Origin: Alligator mississippiensis
Lineage: Eukaryota > Chordata > Crocodylia > Alligatoridae
Length of the DNA: 64,000 nt
NCBI RefSeq assembly: GCF_030867095.1
Contig: NC_081831.1
Location: 19,444,001-19,508,000 of the forward strand
Direction: 5' to 3'
Shown: in pieces, positions 10,769 to 41,119 of the stretch
How positions within the stretch are numbered: the first letter of the stretch is position 1
How the letters are laid out: the number at the start of each line of letters is the position of its first letter
Program-made: the position numbers and the translations under genes
Notes under the pieces: generated by a model
What the model was told of the DNA's origin: nothing
Seen by the model: only the letters and a program-made list of their open reading frames with translations
Database searches by the model: none

Positions 10769-13100
10769 TTATATTTGAGGAAGAAGTTAGAGAGGCTGAA
10801 ACTGCAATTCTTTCATTTAAAGAAAAGAACCACAGTCCAAAATGTATAAAGAGGCATGAGAAGAAAAAGACAACAAGAAGATACTTACAGCAGTATGCAA
10901 AAAATCTGAAAGATTAGTAAAGTTTCTGGCTGTGTGCCTGCATATACAATAGTAGGGTAGGTTAAAGTCCATTTGACACATCTCAGAGGATATGAAATCT
11001 TGGCTTCACTGAAGTCAATGGAAAAACTCCCAGTGATGTTGGAAGAGCCAGGATTTCAGGGATAAAGGAATTCAGGAATAAAGGCCGAGGTTTTGAAAAA
11101 GGGATCCTGGGTGCTCCAAGCTCAGAGGCACTGGAGAGGGGCTTGAGTCACAAAAGGGAGAAACACTCAGCACTGAAAATCTGGGCTCAGGTTGATCACA
11201 AAGGATTCAGAGTAGCAGATATCACTAAGAGATTTGAGAGCCTTAGACAAGTAAATGCATGGAGAATAACAGATTTTAAAAATAACCATTGAGGACTATA
11301 TGGCATGGAAGTGACTATTTAGTAAATTAGCAGAAGCCAAAAGTGTGAATGAATTCAAAATCTCCTTAGATTGATTTCTGGATAAAGAAGAAATCTCCTT
11401 AGATTGATTTCTGGACAAAGAAGGTGTCCAATGTCTGATGAAGCAGCAAGAAAGTGGGAGTAAGATAAACAGAGAAAGGGCAGGCATGTTGGGCCAGACG
11501 GCCTTTTCCGGTTACTAACGTGTCTTAACTTCTGAAAGGGAAGCTCCTGTCTCCAGTATACTTAGCCCTGGAGCTCCAAGATATATGTAAAGGAGAGGAA
11601 GCCTATTTTTAGTCTGCATGAGACCAAAGTGCTGGTGCAAAAGGTCAGCAAAGACAATTGCTTCCTGTTTGGAACTGCTGTCATGGAGATCCTGCCAAGA
11701 GGCAGAGGTTGTGGGACCAAATCCTGCCACAGGTCAGCGCTCTGGGACAATGCCAGTGGTACACAGGAGGAATTGCAAGCACCAAATTATCTCAATAGAC
11801 TGAAGAGCCAAGCACAAGCTGGTGGATTTGTCTGTATTTCTGTGCAGCTGCCACTGAGAAGAGAAACATCTGATGATGTTAACAGAGAAAAATCTATTGA
11901 TGAAAGGCTTGAAGGCCTGCATTTTCCAAGGATCTTTAAGGCACTTAAACATGCAACTCCCACTGGATTTCAGTGGAACGGGGGCTCCTAAATCCTTTCA
12001 CCTTTTAAAAATTCCAGCCTCTATGTCTTTTATCAATAGTGCTGATCTCACAGTTAGAGCTGCTGGTTCTGTGGGTCAATGTACAGGGAAAACTGTTTTC
12101 AAGTGAGTGAGTTAGCAGATATGTGAACAAGCACAGTAAGTGTCTCACTGTATATAATTTGATTAGGATTATTTGATTTCAGTTATATACAGGAAAACAC
12201 CAGAATATGCCAGCAAAAGCTCTGCAGTTTGTTGTATATTGTGCTGTATTGAAGTATTAGTCTGAGATACTTTGTTAGGCGACTCAGCTATTAAAGCTTT
12301 GCAGCAAAGAAAGAGAATGCTGCTTTACCTGTACAAGCTCTAGGGTGTGCAGATTAACAAGGCTCATGCATATTGGCATTTCATTGCATGTAAAGGTGAT
12401 GTCATTACCGCTCAGGGACAGGTTCTGTTCTATCTATTAGGCATCTAAGTGAGTCTATTCCATCTTTTTCAAGTCCTGAAAGTCCATCAATGCTTTGACT
12501 TTTGTAAGACACCATCATCTTATCCTTCATATTGAGTTATGAAAAAGCAGCAAGGCAGAGGAGGAGCCACTCACCTTTCACATGATCTCTTTTGCAGGTT
12601 CTCAAGCAGAGTGGAAGAGAATCACACTTAGGCACTCAAGTCCATTTATGCACCTAATAGATGGAATACAATCTATGCTTAAGGCACTTGCAAAAGCCTA
12701 CTTTATTCTTTGTCTGCTTCCAACTGGCTGTCCCTAGGAAAAGTGTCCCACCCAGTCTGTCTGTCTAGGAAGATCAACCATTAAAGGCACAGTCCCCAAT
12801 ACCTCATGCAGTGGGTGACTACGCCCCTTATGAAATCATGCGCTTTGGATTAATTCCTATTGCATGTGACATACCTAAATCTGTATGTATTTCTTTTCTT
12901 CTTTTTTTTTTTATACTTTAAAATGCCCATGAGAATTGGGCTGAAGGCTGGATCCCGTTTCACTTCACATCACACAATGACACATACACGCTGCCTAACA
13001 GCAGGTTTTGGCACTCACACTCAGTTTGAAGTTTAGTTCTGAATGCACAAGTGTGTACACACCCACTGCAGATGCTCAGAGAGACTATACTCTAATTGGG
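10769..13100. other. Intergenic, no gene recognised
   Basis: The open frames are at most 120 codons and look random. 11340-11420 has a short direct repeat (ATCTCCTTAGATTGATTTCTGGA twice, about 11363 and 11395). No coding, RNA or transposon feature is supported otherwise. Confidence 0.6.
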
Positions 13101-13114
13101 CAGGTACACAGCAA

Positions 13115-14078
13115 AATGGGATTGCCCAGGTATCTGCCTAATCTTCATTAATGATGTGGACATTGGAGTCATAAGCGGACTGGCCAAGTTTGCCAATGAT
13201 ACCAAACTTTGGGGTAAAGAATCCACACCTGAGGACAGGAGGGCGATCCAGGCTGACCTGGACAGGCTCAGGAAATGGGCGGACAAGAACCTGATGCTGT
13301 TTAACACTGAAAAATGCAAGGTTCTCCACTTTGGGAGGAAAAACCTGTGGCATCCTTATAGGCCTGGCAGTGCTATGCTGGCTAGCACTATGGATGTAAG
13401 GGACTTGAGGGTCATGATTGAGCACAAGTTGAACATGAGCATTCAATGTGATGCTGTGGCTAGTAAAGCGAGAAAATGCTGGCTTGCTTCCATAGATGCT
13501 TCTCAAGCAAATCCCAGGACGTCATTCCCCTGTTGTACTCGGCCTTGGTGAGGCCACAGCTGGAGTACTGCATCCAGTTTTGGGTTCCACAATTCAAAAA
13601 GGATGTGGAGAAGCTTGAGAGAGTCCAGAGAAGAGCCATGCACATGATCAGGGGTCAGAAAAACAGACCTTATGACGACAGGCTGAGAGCTATGGGACTC
13701 TTCAGCCTGGAAAAGCACAGCCTCAGGGGCCATCTGATAGCCACCTACAAGTTTATCAGGGGTGTTCACCAGGATGTGGGGAATGTTTGTTCACCAGAGC
13801 ACCCCAAGGGATGACAAAGTCGAATGGTTATAAACTCCTGCAAGACCATTTCAGGCTGGACATAAGGAAAAACTTCTTTACTGTCTGAGCCCCCAAGGTC
13901 TGGAACAGCCTGCCATTGGAGGTGGTTCAAGCACCTACTTTGAACTCCTTCAAGAGAAATTTGGATGCTTATCTTGCTGGCATCTTATGACCCAGCTGAC
14001 TTCCTGTCCCTGGGGCAGAGGGCTGGACTCGATGATCTTCCGAGGTCCCTTCCAGCCCTAATGTCTATGAAATCTAAT
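13115..14078 (+). mobile_element. Old CR1 LINE fragment with frameshifted RT C-terminus
   Basis: The plus strand encodes LAKFANDTKLWGKESTPEDR (13170-13230; the RT active-site DD is changed to ND), then HLGRKN-like and MNMSIQCDAV-like blocks. A frame change at about 13480-13550 is followed by VRPQLEYCIQFWVPQFKKDV and RVQRRAMHMIRGQKNRPYDD. The 3' UTR has GACTCGATGATCTTCCGAGG and a decayed tail (ATGTCTATGAAATCTAATG) ending at about 14078. The frameshift, the active-site change and the stops mark it as long dead. Confidence 0.88.
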
Positions 14079-14814
14079 GTAAACCTCAACATTGTACCTG
14101 ACCAAAACCCATGGTTAGCAGGTATTAGATGGTGGAGGAGGAGAAGAAAGGGGACTTTGCATGTTTAGTGCCTTGGGCATTTGCCCAGAGAGCAGGAGAC
14201 TTGTATTCTAGGCCCCTCTTCATCCAGAAGGGCATTACCCAGGCCCTTCTCCAGTCTTTCTCTTGAGCTGGCTTCCTGGGCAGACAAGAACGGGAGATAT
14301 AAGGGGCCCAAGAGAAAGGAAACAGGCCAGAGGATCTGTGACTCTGTACAGGCCCCATCTACAAATGATGCTATGTTGCCATAGTGACATGCCATTGCGA
14401 CATAGCTCATTGCTATGGCAATGTAATGTCAGTGGGCACAAACTGTGACGCCAATGCTACGTTGCCACAGCAATGAGCTACCTCACTAGAGCATGTCGCT
14501 ACCATGACATAGGTGCTAAAAATAACTGTGCGCCTCCAGGATGGTGCAGAAATGGCTGTTAGTCTGCCGTCATTCAGTACTTCATAAAGCAAATACTAAA
14601 TAACAGTGCAGTAACAACTGTGCTGTGGGGGGCACGCATAGATGCCCCCAGTACAATGGATGTGCTACTCTTGTTGCCCTGCCTAAACCTTTGCTCCCAG
14701 GGGGGCAGTAACTTTCCCACTGTTCTCTACCAGTTTTATCCAATGAATAGTGAATGCAAGGGCAGAGGATCAGCTTCAAGAGGAAATCTGGAGAGATGAT
14801 TTGATAAAGCCTAA

Positions 14815-14995
14815 GCTATGACTTGGTGGTTAGAGTGCCTATGTTGGGAAGCAGGAGGTACAGCTTCAAGCCCCCTCTGGATTGTGGGAGGCCTGCAGCT
14901 TGGGTCTCCTGCTCCTTGGCCAAGTGCCCCAATCACTAGGTTCTTGAGCTGAAGCATTGGAGGAGCTGCCCCCCACCCCAGCCATTTTGCTTCAG
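14815..14995 (+). repeat. tRNA-like SINE fragment
   Basis: ACTTGGTGGTTAGAGTGCCT (A-box-like) followed by GGGAAGCAGGAGGTACAGCTTCAAGCCCC (B-box-like, GGTTCAAGT pattern decayed) is the head of a tRNA-derived SINE. The 3' half TCCTTGGCCAAGTGCCCCAATCACTAGG resembles the reverse of the head, typical of this family. It is not a functional tRNA. Confidence 0.55.
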
Positions 14996-15218
14996 TAAGT
15001 ATACACACAGGGTCAAATCTGTGTTACCGCAGAGCAAACTAGAACGTCTCCATGCCATTTAGGTGCATAAAGTGAAACAGGAATCTGCTCTTTAATTTTG
15101 TGTGGACAAGAGATGAAGATTAAAAGTTTTTTGTGGTTTAAAAGTGTCATATCCTCCTTTGTGGCTTAGATCAGTCTGTTTCCCCCCTCTTTCTCTAATG
15201 TTCTGTATTCCTCTATCA

Positions 15219-15558
15219 CAGGGGTGCTCAAACCCTGGCCCACAGACCAGATCTAACCCCCAGAGTCTGCCTCACAGGGCTGTCCATGGGCCAGAAAATC
15301 TGGTGGTGGGGGAGTAGTGTCATCATAACTGCCTGTCCCCTACTACCAAATTTCTGGACCTGTGGGGAGGCCTGTGGGCTGGATAGCATGGCTCTGCCCA
15401 CTACATTGGGTGGGCAGAGTGGCACAAGGTCTGATCCCAGTGTGGAGGGCTGGGTAGAGGTAGTGTGGGGTTCAAGCCTTGTACATGTGGCCCAATCAGG
15501 CCTGCAGATCAGCCTCGTGCCACTCACCAGGCGGCAGGGTCAAAACTTTGAGCACTAC
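15219..15558. mobile_element. hAT MITE (CAGGGGTGCTCAAA ends)
   Basis: It starts CAGGGGTGCTCAAACCCTGG and ends near AAACTTTGAGCACTACT, the inverse of the left end with two changes. The left flank CTCTATCA and right flank CTCAATGG share 5 of 8 bases depending on where the decayed right end is set. It lies downstream of TEKT3, outside the gene. Confidence 0.65.
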
Positions 15559-17861
15559 TCAATGGAAAGGTGAGATACTCCGCTGCAAACTACAGCTGTG
15601 GATGTAGGCCCATCTCACTTAAATCAGTGGAAAGTTTGATAACCAGTAATATGGATCCCAACATGAACAATGTCACACACTAAAGATAAAAGTGGATTTC
15701 CTTTATCTGCCAGGAATTAAAAACACTGTTCCAGTTTAAAACTGGAGTGAGTTCAGTCAGAATCAGATCCAAACTCATGTCCCTTTGGAGAGTCTCAGGA
15801 ATTCATCTGAGTACCTTAAGACCAAATCCAGCCCTCTGCCATCGGAGTGAACACTTGACTGCATCTGAAGGCTTAGGAAGGTACTGTTGTTGTGGTGCTA
15901 CAGACTTTGTAGCACTACAAAAAATAAAGTGTTATGGGTGGGCACACACAGACAGCCCCCTGGGTCAAGTTGCCACAAGGCAGCTCTTCACCTAAGGAGC
16001 AATAGGGGGGCTGCTGCTTAGCACCTGCTGCCCCTAAGCCAGACAGGCCACAGACATCAGCTGGAGGCCCCTAAAGGGGAGAGGCTCCCTGCCTCTGCCC
16101 TCCACCCCCCATGCAGGTGAACTGGGGTTGTGCTTGCCACCACTGCTGCTACCTTGGGACCAGTCCTGTCCAGCACAGCCTGCAGCAGGGAATGGCATAC
16201 TCCCCACCTCCCACCCCTGTTGCCAAGGGGGCTGTGACTACGGGAAAGACTCCTATGGAGTAGGTGGTAAAAGCAACTTTTCCCGGGGCTCCAGGAGGCA
16301 GCTCTGGTAGCTGCTGCCTGCCCCACAAGAGCAAGGGCTTTTCCCAGGTCCCGATGGATGAAACTGTGATTCTTGCCAGTGATCTAGCTGTGAGAGTGGG
16401 GTTTCTCCCTGTGGCTGTCAGAGTACAAGCAAGAGCTCTGCCTCCTTCTCTCCTGCTTACAGCAGGGGGAATGAAAGCAAGGGACTTTGGGATGCTCCTA
16501 TACTTGTCCACATGTTGAATTTGTTGCGGAAAACCTTCCCAAGTCAAAGAAGTTGCTGTTTTAAATAGAAAACTTCTTGTTGTTGCAGATCTGGCATTTT
16601 GAGACTAGATTGGCCATTTTTTTAGTGGGACAAATGTGGAAGTGTGGCTGCAGGCTTTTTGTCGTGCAGAAACAGCAGATTAAGTGCAACAAAAGTAACG
16701 TCTGTCTGTCTAAGGAACTCTGTCTTAAAGAACAGTAACTATGTTGAATTCTACAGAATGACTTATGATTAACATCCGTGTGGGAACTCACTCAGGTCCA
16801 TTGACTATAAAGCAAGTCTAATTGTAATTTTGCAGATAGGAGCCTAGGGTTAAATTTTCAAAAAAGTGTGTAAATGACCAAGAGTGATTTAGGCATGTAG
16901 GACCATATCTGTAGAGGTACTTAGGTACTCCTACTAGGTGCTTTAAAAATCCCATTAAGCCTCTATACTTTTCAAACTATAGCTCTTAGGAGCTTATGGC
17001 TTATTGAAAGGGTCTGGCTCATTGAAAGGGAACTGGCTCCTAAGTCACTTAGGAGCTTTTGAAAATTATAGGCCTTGATCCATAAAGTGCATACCACTGT
17101 ATTTATGCTAGCAGTGTTCACAGATGCAAAGCCTAGTACCATCCTAATTATAGGTTATTGGAGAAGCCAGCTATTTGAGTGGGATTATACAGAGTTTTAA
17201 ATATGAAAGATAGATTTATAAATGGAAGCTATTGACTTTCAGCTTGTTCTTTCCAGCTTTATAATACAGTTCTGACTTGTGTCTACAAAGCCATTATAGT
17301 TGATGTTCACCGTGTTCTGTTGCTTCTCCCAACAAGCTATCTTTGCACTAGGATCTGAATTTATAATAATTAGATTTACCTCCCAGAATAGTCTCCAGTT
17401 AACTGAGTAAGAACACATTCTTGTTACCAGACTATATTTTATTTCTGTCATGTCCTAGCACTGACATAACTATAAATTTCAGGCACAGTACATGACATGA
17501 CAAGCATTCTTCAAAGGCAAGAAGATTATCATATATAGAAACGGGCTTTACAATCTGGTCACTCAAGCGTATGAATAGAACATATTGGAAGGCTTTGTGG
17601 GATTCATCATGTTTTGTGTTTATTCTGCTGCAAACCTAAAAATACTTTATGATCAACACCTAATCACTCTAATTGCTGAGTATTTTTAGCTTCACTTCTG
17701 CTTTTTCCCATTAGACAGAAACAAATGGAGAAAGACCCTGCAATTTTAGATTTCTAAAATTCTAAGATGAGGTGGCAGAATAATTCCCACTGTGAGTGGA
17801 TTTTCTCTCAGTGACAAAGTGGAAGAGTCTACACATGCAACTAATGTCCTGAAAGCTTTCC

Positions 17862-18278
17862 CCAGCAGGGCGTCTACGCATGCTCCCATCTGCAATTTGT
17901 TTCCAGTCAGCAGTCTACACATGCACTACTGCACAGTAGTTACTGTGGGGTTAATCTACTAGTATTTACAGGTAGTAACCAACCCTTCAGTAAAACACTG
18001 CATATGTGCAGACAGTGACGCTTTACTGGCCATGTCTACATGAGAGGCTGACTGCGCAGTCATTTAGTACTTGCATACCCAAATACTAAGTAGCATCCCT
18101 GCATGGCTTCCTGGTGATGCTGACTATGCGGTAGCTCATTACTACTGCACAGTAGTGTCGTGTCACAGTCCATGCCGCACAATGATACTGTGCAGTAAGC
18201 ATCTCATGTAGATATGGCCATTGTGTGGTAGATTAGTTTACTGCACAGTAAACTGTCTCATGTAGACACATCCACAGA
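17862..18278. mobile_element. Foldback MITE cluster (TGTCTACATGAGA ends)
   Basis: TGGCCATGTCTACATGAGA at 18027-18045 is matched by TCTCATGTAGATATGGCCA at 18202-18220, with GCAGT / CTGCACAGTA words between. A further TCTCATGTAGACACATCC follows at 18259-18276, and related words (GTCTACACATGC) precede. Two or more copies of one inverted-repeat element seem to overlap. It lies just downstream of the TEKT3 3' end. No transposase is present. Confidence 0.6.
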
Positions 18279-18373
18279 ATGTTTTAATCTGATCTCTATA
18301 CATATTATGAATGAGTGCATCTCACAAGGGCGAAAAAATCTCTCAAGACATGACATAAAAGAGTAAACGATCT

Positions 18374-18379
18374 TTTAAT
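18374..18379 (-). terminator. Candidate poly(A) signal ATTAAA for TEKT3
   Basis: The plus strand reads TTTAAT here, so the minus strand reads ATTAAA, the commonest variant of the AATAAA hexamer. It lies about 135 nt past the TEKT3 stop codon, giving a short 3' UTR. No AATAAA occurs between the stop codon and this site on the minus strand. Position and hexamer are seen; use is inference. Confidence 0.4.
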
Positions 18380-18513
18380 TACTTTTTAGAGAGTCCATTA
18401 GTAAGTGAAAATATAACCACAGATTTTTAAAATATTTTAGTGCAATAGAGAAAACCTCCCCCACAGCAAGTTTTCATGAACCAGTGAAGAAACATCTCCA
18501 GAATTGTATCTGT

Positions 18514-37402
<18,889 letters not shown>

Positions 37403-37828
37403 CTGCAGAAACAAAGATAAGAAAACTATAAACAGTCTCTTAGCAAGGCTTGCTTAGAAGTAATAACATATCTTCTAAACTGTATGTTGCACACCATACT
37501 TATGCATCAAAAATACAGGCTTAAAACTGTAAAAAGCAATCCCTATTTCATACTATTCCAACTATTTTAATGCAGAAAGATTCAAGCTACCTAGTTATAA
37601 TCTCTTGGCATGCCTTGAACTGTAGCAATGAGAAGGCTGCCAATGAGAATGACACATTTTATATCTGAATTCTGCTCTATTTTGCCCACTCAATGTTACT
37701 TTGTGGATTCTGCATCAACATTTTGTTGTTTTTGGCAATAGTGTAACTACGGGGAGTAAGCAGGGCACCAGCCTTGGGTACCAACTTCAAGGGGCACCAG
37801 ACTGCCACCTTCTCGGAGTCTTTGCTGT

Positions 37829-37913
37829 GGCATCTCCAAATCAGATTCAGCTGAATCAAATCAGGACAGTGATTCAAATCACCGAATTGGCCGAATCTGA
37901 ATCCGATCCGGTC
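37829..37913. mobile_element. Fragment of the GATTCGG hAT family
   Basis: CATCTCCAAATCAGATTCAG and the following AATCAGGACAGTGATTCAAA are almost identical to 39760-39815, the right subterminal zone of the 39525 element. The fragment lacks both termini and is fused to a CR1 piece at 37914. Confidence 0.75.
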
Positions 37914-38085
37914 ACCTGGTCGTAGAAGGAAATGAGATTGGTCAAGCAAGACCTACCCGCAACAAACCCGTGCTGGCTATCCCTTAAGATGTTGCTGTCG
38001 GCCAGTCCATTAAGGATGGCCTCCTTAATAAACTTTTCTAAGATCTTCCCCGGGATAGAAGTCAGGCTGATGTCAGGGTGATCCT
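37914..38085 (-). mobile_element. CR1 RT fragment
   Basis: The minus strand is collinear with the RT region of the other CR1s (plus-strand words ACCTGGTCGTAGAAGGAAAT, GGTCAAGCAAGACC, CTTCCCCGGGATAGAAGTCA correspond to the SFYDQVT, SCLTNL and TSILGKVFEK parts of the protein). It lacks both ends. It abuts, with no spacer, the end of a hAT-type repeat fragment at 37829-37913, about 0.5 kb upstream of TEKT3 exon 2. Confidence 0.72.
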
Positions 38086-38335
38086 TTAATTATTAGCTTG
38101 TATTTCCATATTTCTTTTATGATTATGACTAAAAAGTGTTTGTATGAGTTGCTCTTTTGGGTTGTACAAATCTATTCAAAACAAGGGGCAGGCTGTATCA
38201 TGACTGTTTTAGCAAAACTCCTGACTGAACTGCTTAAAATTGAAGGGACTATGACCTTCCAGTGCTTACTATTACCCACATCGCAAAATTAAGAGAAGTG
38301 CAGAAGCAAATGCTTCATGTTATCCTCATAATAGA

Positions 38336-38430
38336 GATGATATCTTTTATTAGACCAACAAGATTTTTGTAAAAAAAATGTCTTTAATTGCAAGCTTTTG
38401 AGCACAAACACTCTTCATCAGGCATTGGAG
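38336..38430. repeat. GATATC-ACCAAC family copy
   Basis: GATGATATCTTTTATTAGAC, CAACAAGATTTTTG, GCAAGCTTTTGAGCACAAAC and CTCTTCATCAGGC are in the family order. The copy is diverged. It lies in the first TEKT3 intron, about 1 kb upstream of exon 2. Confidence 0.65.
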
Positions 38431-39524
38431 AAAACACTGTACAAGTTCTTCTGGGTAGAAATGAAAGTTCATATTTCATAAGCTTTCACAGAGGAGTCAA
38501 TAGATGGAAAACTCCTCTGGGCAGTCAGTTCATAGCTGGTATGGAGTCTCTCCCCTCTTGTGAGGGTCTGTGATGATGCAAAGTACCTTGAAACATTTTA
38601 TTCTGTTTCACCAGCAGTGAGTGAATCCTTGCTACTACTCTTGTTGTTGTTGCTGGAGTTCTTGGTGTTGTTACTACTACTACTTTGTGTTGCAGTAGCG
38701 CTTTGAAGCCCAGGTCATGGTCCACAACCTGATTGTGCTAGATGCTGTCCAAACTCAGAGCAACAAGACAATGCTGGCCCCAGTTGCAATTCAAACACAA
38801 TTCAAGAGATGGTTAGAGGATACAGTCCCATAGACAGTGAACACAAGCATTAAAAACAACACTTAACCCTCCACCTAAGTGTTTAGAAGACTAAAGCCTA
38901 AGAGAAAGTTCTGCCAGAAAGAACACAGCTTAATTTTCAGACCCTAAACATGAAGTTGGCAAGGTGGAACAGAACAAACACCCTGCTTTGACTTGTAACT
39001 GGGTAAACAGTCGTATAAAAGTGACTGACAGCGTATATATACTTGAGAAATTATCTCTTAGTGTCAGCCCTTCCACAAAAGTATTTGACTATAATAGCAC
39101 TTCCAAAGTTATTTGTGTAAAGTTATCCTCATCATCACCCGGGAGCAAATGACCACACAGGAAGAGTTTTGCTTCGAGTAACTGCATACTCTTCTGTGTG
39201 GGCTATTATTCTTTTCTGCTTTGAGGTCATTAGCTAATTGTGTGTCAGAAATATAATACTCAGGGCAATCAAATGTAAATATTTGGTTGTGCATAATGTG
39301 CATAATCCATTAACAAGCACACAGAAGATTATGCTGCATTGATGGTGTGTTCTCTGTTGTGAGGATAAGAAGTTCTCTTATGGTTCCAAAAATAGATTGC
39401 TAGTAAAATGAGGAAATTTAATATGCATTAGAGAAATTGTAACTGCCCTTATAGTCAACTATCAAAGGATATGCAATATCATTTACAAAGCCTACGTTCT
39501 CATGGGATCAAGATAGGTAATATG

Positions 39525-39859
39525 TAGGGCTATGCGAAGCTTCGGGTGGTGATTTGATTTGGAGGAGATTCCCCCCACACAGCATGGGGTGAGGGGGGGC
39601 AGCGGGGATCGCCCCCTGCCCAGCAGCACCCGCTGAGTCGGGGCTTTTTTTCCCCCAAGTGCTGGGAGCTGGGGCAGGCAGGGCAGCCATTGCCGGGATG
39701 AGAGAGCAGGCAGGGGATGGGCCGGGCCTGGCTTGGCTGATTCGGAGATTCGGCTGCTGCTGCATCTCCAAATCAGATTCAGCTGAATCAAATCAGGACA
39801 GTGATTCAAATCGCCGAATCTGAATCCAAAGCGAATACTAGCTGCTTTGCACAGGCCTA
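39525..39859. mobile_element. Non-autonomous hAT element (GATTCGG family), perfect 8-bp TSD
   Basis: Ends are TAGGGCTATGCGAAG and CTTTGCACAGGCCTA (imperfect inverted repeats). The flanks GTAATATG at 39517-39524 and 39860-39867 are identical 8-bp duplications, the hAT hallmark. The interior is G+C-rich in the middle and has subterminal runs of GATTCGG, AATCAGATTC and similar words. No transposase is present. Confidence 0.9.
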
Positions 39860-40667
39860 GTAATATGTTTTCAAATAAGTGTACCTTTTAATTTAAAAGT
39901 AAAGCAACTACATATTACATTGATCCAATATTCATATTTTATAAAAACAGCAATACATTGTCATGTATTATTTTTATTGCCAGAGTGCTTCAGAGCACCA
40001 ACCACATTTTGGCACTCCTTTCTCCTGGCCACCGTACACACACAAAACAAAAAGGCAGCTACTGCCCTCAAAAGCTAACAATATAATAATGGTAATAAAA
40101 TAATTATGGCCTCAGTTCTGGAAAAGATGCTTAATTGGGAATGGTACTTGATGACTGTGAAAGCTTGGCTGGGCCTATACATGAAAGACCAGATTAAAAT
40201 AACAGTGCCTCTTGCACAAAAATGCAAGACAGTGACTGGGGCAAGACTGGGTTGTGCTGACAAGTCTGCCACAAAGAAAATCAAACTCTGCTAATGGCTG
40301 CAACCCATTAGGTGCAGAGAAAGTGGAGCTTGCAGTACCCAGTACCAGACCTATGACATAAGAGGATAACAGTCATGATAACAGTCCTTAACCTTCTACC
40401 ACACCTGAATTTAAAAAATAAAAGTGATGGTTAAAATTATTAGCAGAGGCCTAGCACACTCATTACATGTATATAGCACAACTCAGAGAGCAAGCTAGAA
40501 AGTCAAATGGCCTAGGGAGAAAACTACAGACTAGAAAACTACAAACTACATATACATCTCAATTGAGCTAAGTGTCACTAACAGAAACAAAAGAATTAAA
40601 ATATCCACTTCAAAGCAATCAGGACTCATGGTAGCGGTGATGATATCTTTGATTAAACCAACTAGAT

Positions 40668-40853
40668 CAGGGACGAGCAATTATTTTGGGCAGAGGGCTG
40701 CTTACTGAGTTTTGACAAGCCATCGAGGGCCGCATGACAGGCAGCCCAGGGCAGATAAATATTAATTTGCTAAATTTTTTAGGGGCCCCACGGGCCAGAC
40801 AGAATGGCCTGGCAGGCTGCATCCGACCCCTGCGCTGCATTTTGCCCACCCTG
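40668..40853. mobile_element. Short hAT MITE, 186 bp, perfect 8-bp TSD
   Basis: Ends CAGGGACGAGCAA and TTTGCCCACCCTG are inverted repeats. The flanks AACTAGAT at 40660-40667 and 40854-40861 are identical. It is inserted in a copy of the GATATC-ACCAAC interspersed family and lies only about 20 bp from another hAT element. Confidence 0.93.
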
Positions 40854-40881
40854 AACTAGATGATTGCTTTTTCCTCTAGAC

Positions 40882-41119
40882 CAGAGGTTCTCAAACTGTG
40901 GTCTGTGGACCACCACTGGTTCACGAGCTCCATTCAGGCGGTCCACAGAAAGGTTGTGGAACAATTGAGAATATTGTACTTGTAAGGTAAGACTACTGAT
41001 ATTAAAATATGCGTTGTGCCCTTTGATTTGTAGAACAAAAAAAAAGTTTACTAAGGGGTTTGCTGAGACCCTCAGTAATTTTCAAGTGGTCCGCGAAAAA
41101 AGAAGTTTGATAACCACTG
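40882..41119. mobile_element. Short hAT MITE, 238 bp, perfect 8-bp TSD
   Basis: It begins CAGAGGTTCTCAAACTGTGG and ends AGTTTGATAACCACTG (inverted repeats of the Charlie-like type). The flanks CTCTAGAC at 40874-40881 and 41120-41127 are identical. Removing this element and its neighbour at 40668 rejoins one older repeat. Confidence 0.93.

Larger units (their letters stand above)
14079..17860. other. Intergenic repeat-derived DNA
   Basis: 14340-14520 is made of related words in both orientations (CTATGTTGCCATAGTGACAT, GCAATGAGCTACCT, CATGTCGCTACCATGACATA), so it is probably an inverted-repeat element. The rest, apart from the SINE and MITE listed, shows nothing I recognise. It is downstream of TEKT3. 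Confidence 0.55.

Noticed and set aside
13096-13551. Possible host-gene exon
   Set aside because: The protein is recognisably CR1 RT (KFANDTKLWG-like active-site region), so it is a transposon relic.
14815-14880. Possible functional tRNA gene
   Set aside because: Box A and box B are decayed, the acceptor stem does not pair, and the downstream body matches a SINE.
1-18000. PMP22 exons (neighbour of TEKT3 in mammals)
   Set aside because: I looked for the four-helix PMP22 protein on both strands and found no matching block; it may lie outside the window.
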